Shown here: piece by piece, positions 63,215-64,000 of the stretch | How the letters are laid out: every line of letters begins with the position of its first letter | Position numbering within the stretch: the first letter of the stretch is position 1 | From: Erpobdella octoculata | Lineage: Eukaryota > Annelida > Clitellata > Hirudinida > Erpobdellidae | NCBI GenBank assembly: GCA_963978895.1 | Contig: OZ022243.1 | Span: 8,816,750 to 8,880,749 of the forward strand | DNA length: 64,000 nt | Reading direction: 5' to 3' | The notes under the pieces: generated by a model | What the model was told of the DNA's origin: nothing | What the model saw: only the letters and a program-made list of their open reading frames with translations | Database searches by the model: none | Translations under genes and position numbers: made by a program

Positions 63215-64000
63215 CCTTTGACTACAACGATAGGAGAATAAAAAGTTGAGTTGACCTGAGCCGCAAGAATAGACTCCTTGCCTACGGAAGTTACGCGATG
63301 TGGGATTTTACCTACCCGGGAGTTGAAACCGAGCTTAAAATTCAAAGACTTTACACCTTTAGCAGCTCCCCTTAGTTTAAATAAATATTAAAACTACTTT
63401 CAAAAGATGGCGCTCACAGTGTTACGTATATTCTTTGATTTTAAGATTTAAAAAAATATTTTATAGCCTTCTACACTATGTTTTTACGACAAATAAACCA
63501 GTTAGTCAAAAATAAGTCAATTTGATGTTCTGTTTCCCTTCTTGTTCTTTATCCAGGTCTGGGACTGGCATGCCACAAGCTAGTTGAAGCAACCATGCAA
63601 AAACAAATTTGTGTGACTCTTAAGTATTTGAACAGATTCGTTGGCGGATTTTAGATTAAATATTCTAACTATTATTAGATTGCCAACATGAGTGTAGCGA
63701 TGTGAAAGTAAATATTTGTGTACTCAGCTGATCTGTCTGGATATCTTGAACGTTTTCCTGTTTTTAGAGAGTAATTAGTAATTAGAGACATCTATTGAAA
63801 CACGGACAAATATTAAATTCTTATTTGAAGACATTTTATTGCTTTCTTCAAGTTATGTTCAATTTAAAAGATATTCTAGCTAGACGATGATGCGTGTATT
63901 TGAACATATCTAGAATTTTGTGAAGTAGTATATCAATATATTTGTGGGTCTGAATGAATGAGTATGAATTATGAATATAGGTATATATATCTGTATGTCT
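63215..64000. other. No gene; short family B piece near 63541-63590
   Basis: TTATCCAGGTCTGGGACTGG resembles the right part of family B at about 29025-29055. A splice-acceptor-like TTTATCCAG followed by a 33-codon open stretch is present, but because it matches a repeat it is not called as an exon. Confidence 0.4.

Noticed and set aside
63250..63340. Possible tRNA-like B box (GTTTCAACTCC on the minus strand)
   Set aside because: No matching A box or cloverleaf could be drawn at the right distance.
63555..63653. Splice-acceptor-like site followed by a 33-codon open stretch
   Set aside because: The sequence matches dispersed repeat family B, so it is more likely repeat than exon.

Overview
This is animal (metazoan) nuclear DNA: AT-rich, with spliced genes that have canonical GT...AG introns, and a large load of transposable elements and simple repeats. 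The genes I recognise are animal families: a torsin, an SH2D4-type adaptor, a forkhead-like protein, a fibrinogen-related domain, a PAN/apple-like module, and a membrane protein with paired F5/8-type (fucolectin-like) domains. The sequence does not fix the species. An invertebrate (for example a lophotrochozoan, tunicate or cnidarian) is most likely; the TTAGGG telomere-type array fits all of these.

Layout. 1-2.4 kb: LINE remnants, a Helitron end and a nested pair of inverted-repeat elements. 2.8-3.7 kb (-): two-exon forkhead-like gene. 5.0-8.7 kb: a full-looking LINE with an intact 960-residue ORF, inserted in a small hAT-like element. 11.3-20.2 kb (+): a seven-exon model for a secreted/transmembrane receptor with two F5/8-type domains, a Thr-rich mucin-like stalk, a membrane span and a short tail with tyrosines; a Helitron remnant and other repeats sit in its introns. 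21.1-24.2 kb: Gypsy-type fragment split by two later insertions. 25.0-26.8 kb: decayed LINE. 27.3-28.2 kb: Merlin-like transposon whose transposase halves lie on opposite strands. 29.2-30.9 kb (+): torsin gene. 32.3-35.4 kb (-): complete seven-exon SH2D4-like gene. 36.7-39.7 kb: 3-kb repeat-rich hAT-like element. 40.6-41.5 kb (-): last exons of a fibrinogen-related (FReD) gene. 44-48 kb: Gypsy, LINE and hAT remnants. 49-58.8 kb: TTAGGG, TA and TATG arrays, paired inverted Helitron ends and other repeats. 57.7-58.1 kb (-): signal peptide plus PAN/apple-like exons, perhaps the 5' end of the FReD gene. 61.2-62.4 kb: hAT element. 62.9-63.2 kb: a small hAT-like element.

The host genes do not form an operon or pathway. 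The lectin-like receptor, the FReD gene and the PAN exons are the kind of proteins used in recognition at the cell surface or in body fluid. The strongest structural theme is insertion inside insertion; several events can be ordered from exact 8-9 bp target duplications. Exon models were built by hand from splice sites and phase and have not been tested against transcripts.
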